Shown one piece after another: positions 63,247 through 64,000 of a stretch of DNA of 64,000 nt. The notes under the pieces are model-generated. The model was not told where the DNA came from. It did no database searches and saw only the letters and a list, made by a program, of their open reading frames with translations. The translations under genes and the position numbers were made by a program. The stretch is from Candidatus Freyarchaeota archaeon. GTDB lineage: Archaea; Asgardarchaeota; Jordiarchaeia; Jordiarchaeales; Jordiarchaeaceae. How positions within the stretch are numbered: the stretch's first letter is position 1; each line of letters starts with the position of its first letter. Where the stretch lies: contig JAUQZE010000027.1 in NCBI GenBank assembly GCA_030587365.1, positions 186,001 to 250,000 on the forward strand, given 5' to 3'.

Positions 63247-63474
63247 TCAAGACATGTAGCGTTTCCACCTTTCCAATTCTCTCTCTGTTTGCATTCCACC
63301 TTTTTTAAGGACTTCCGTGATGAAATCAGCTACGAACTCGGGGTTCGCGTTAAACATACTGACCATGGGGTCCTGCAGAATCGGTTCATCCGGAATCGAG
63401 TCAAGCAGTAGCCTATCTATACCTAGAGAAATTAAATTGGCATAATCAATCCTGTTTTTAAGCGACTCATAACT
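63247..63474 (-). pseudogene. C-terminal gene fragment, unidentified
   Basis: A 75-codon open frame without a usable start, SYESLKNRIDYANLISLGID ... NPEFVADFITEVLKKGGMQT, ending at TGA 63247-63249. It reads as real protein. Family not recognised. Confidence 0.35.
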
Positions 63475-63636
63475 TTATTGCTAACAAATTCTAGCCCACT
63501 TAATAGACTAATAGGTTTTAGGGATATTGTAAATCATTTTCTTAATTAGCTTAATCTCTTGATGAACGTGTCAATAAAAAAGGGGAATACATTTTAAAAA
63601 AGTTCTTATTAGTAGACAAGCAAGGAGAGGATAATA

Positions 63637-64000
63637 CTGAGTAGATTAGATGAACTATGTATACTTGAGTGCATGTCCGAAACTAAAGAAAAAAAGTCTG
63701 AGGGTAAGTTGCTGTATGAATTGATGCGTATTTTAGGTTATGAAGATGAAACAATTTTTATAAGAATAGTTGGCAGAAATCACCTTATAGAAGAACTCGA
63801 AAATGTTGAAGAGAAATATGTCCACATATCTGCTCATGGAGAATATCATAAAAAACTCGGGACCTGTCTAGAGACCCCTCGAAATGGTAGAGTTTACCAC
63901 AGCGACCTAGAAGACATATGGATAGACAAAAAGAAATCCGAAATTCCGGAACTAGTGGTATTGTCGGCATGTCAAGCGGGTCATGTTGATATGGCTAGAG
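63637..64000 (+). CDS. CHAT-like (caspase-family) protease, N-terminal part, possible CTG start
   Basis: The open frame runs off the right edge. CTG 63637 lies six bases after GGAGAGG, while the first ATG in frame is 13 codons later. EEKYVHISAHGEYHKKLGTC and PELVVLSACQAGHVDMAR carry the His-Gly and Ala-Cys-x-(A/S)-G motifs of the CHAT/caspase clan, about 60 residues apart as expected. CHAT proteases act as effectors in several antiviral systems. Start uncertain; protein incomplete. Confidence 0.65.
   Translation, partial: MSRLDELCILECMSETKEKKSEGKLLYELMRILGYEDETIFIRIVGRNHLIEELENVEEKYVHISAHGEYHKKLGTCLETPRNGRVYHSDLEDIWIDKKKSEIPELVVLSACQAGHVDMAR

Noticed and set aside
1..64000. tRNA, rRNA or CRISPR
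   Set aside because: Reading both strands I saw no TTC-arm/anticodon pattern, rRNA signature or regularly spaced repeats; a covariance-model scan would be decisive.

Overview
This window looks archaeal. It carries KaiC-like RecA-family ATPases, a TFB-type cyclin-fold protein, a HerA-like hexameric ATPase, the alpha subunit of an ADP-forming acyl-CoA synthetase and IS607/TnpB remnants. Genes have strong GGAGG or GGTGA Shine-Dalgarno sequences and many TTG starts, and DNA is A+T rich. The gene mix (PaaK-like ligases, acyl-CoA dehydrogenase, KaiB/KaiC/roadblock signalling) would suit a Bathyarchaeia-like or related anaerobic archaeon. That placement is inference; no rRNA or other phylogenetic marker is present, and I found no tRNA gene or CRISPR array.

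Layout. 0-6 kb: the end of a vWA protein faces a three-gene minus-strand cluster, including a large glutamate-cysteine-ligase-fold protein fused to Ig-like domains. 6-12.4 kb: acyl-CoA metabolism, with two PaaK-like ligases (the first lacking the nucleotide-binding loop) on the plus strand, then ACD-alpha, MaoC hydratase and acyl-CoA dehydrogenase on the minus strand. 12.4-14.7 kb: a gene graveyard with truncated gene starts, a broken IS607 serine recombinase and a shared terminal motif. 14.7-21.5 kb: an intact ATC-hydrolase-like gene, then a signalling cluster of KaiB-like, KaiC-like, RecA/GTPase fusion, roadblock and second KaiC-like proteins, followed by small proteins and a membrane hexapeptide acyltransferase. 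21.8-25.7 kb: more decay, including a DUF362 fragment, a dead TnpB element, a GC-rich zinc-ribbon gene and a frameshifted metallopeptidase. 26-36 kb: two TPR proteins, a HEAT-repeat/nitrilase fusion, a VirB4-like ATPase and an aminotransferase fragment.

36-64 kb reads as a defence island. It holds a Hachiman-like pair (HamA-type nuclease plus HamB-type helicase), a HEPN protein, an EVE protein, and a five-gene run of DUF1156 methylase, DUF499 ATPase, a small protein, SNF2-DUF3883 helicase and a TFB-like cyclin-fold protein with an N-terminal Cys-rich/PUA-like region. After these come a HerA-like ATPase, a HhH plus PD-(D/E)XK nuclease, a second broken nuclease, an Nmad3-like protein, a ParA ATPase with partner, and the start of a CHAT-like protease.

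The most unusual items are the TFB-like fusion attached to the methylase/ATPase/helicase operon, the KaiB-KaiC-GTPase-roadblock module, the ligase-fold/Ig fusion cluster, and three genes whose reading frames reach a well-placed Shine-Dalgarno sequence only through ACG or CTG.
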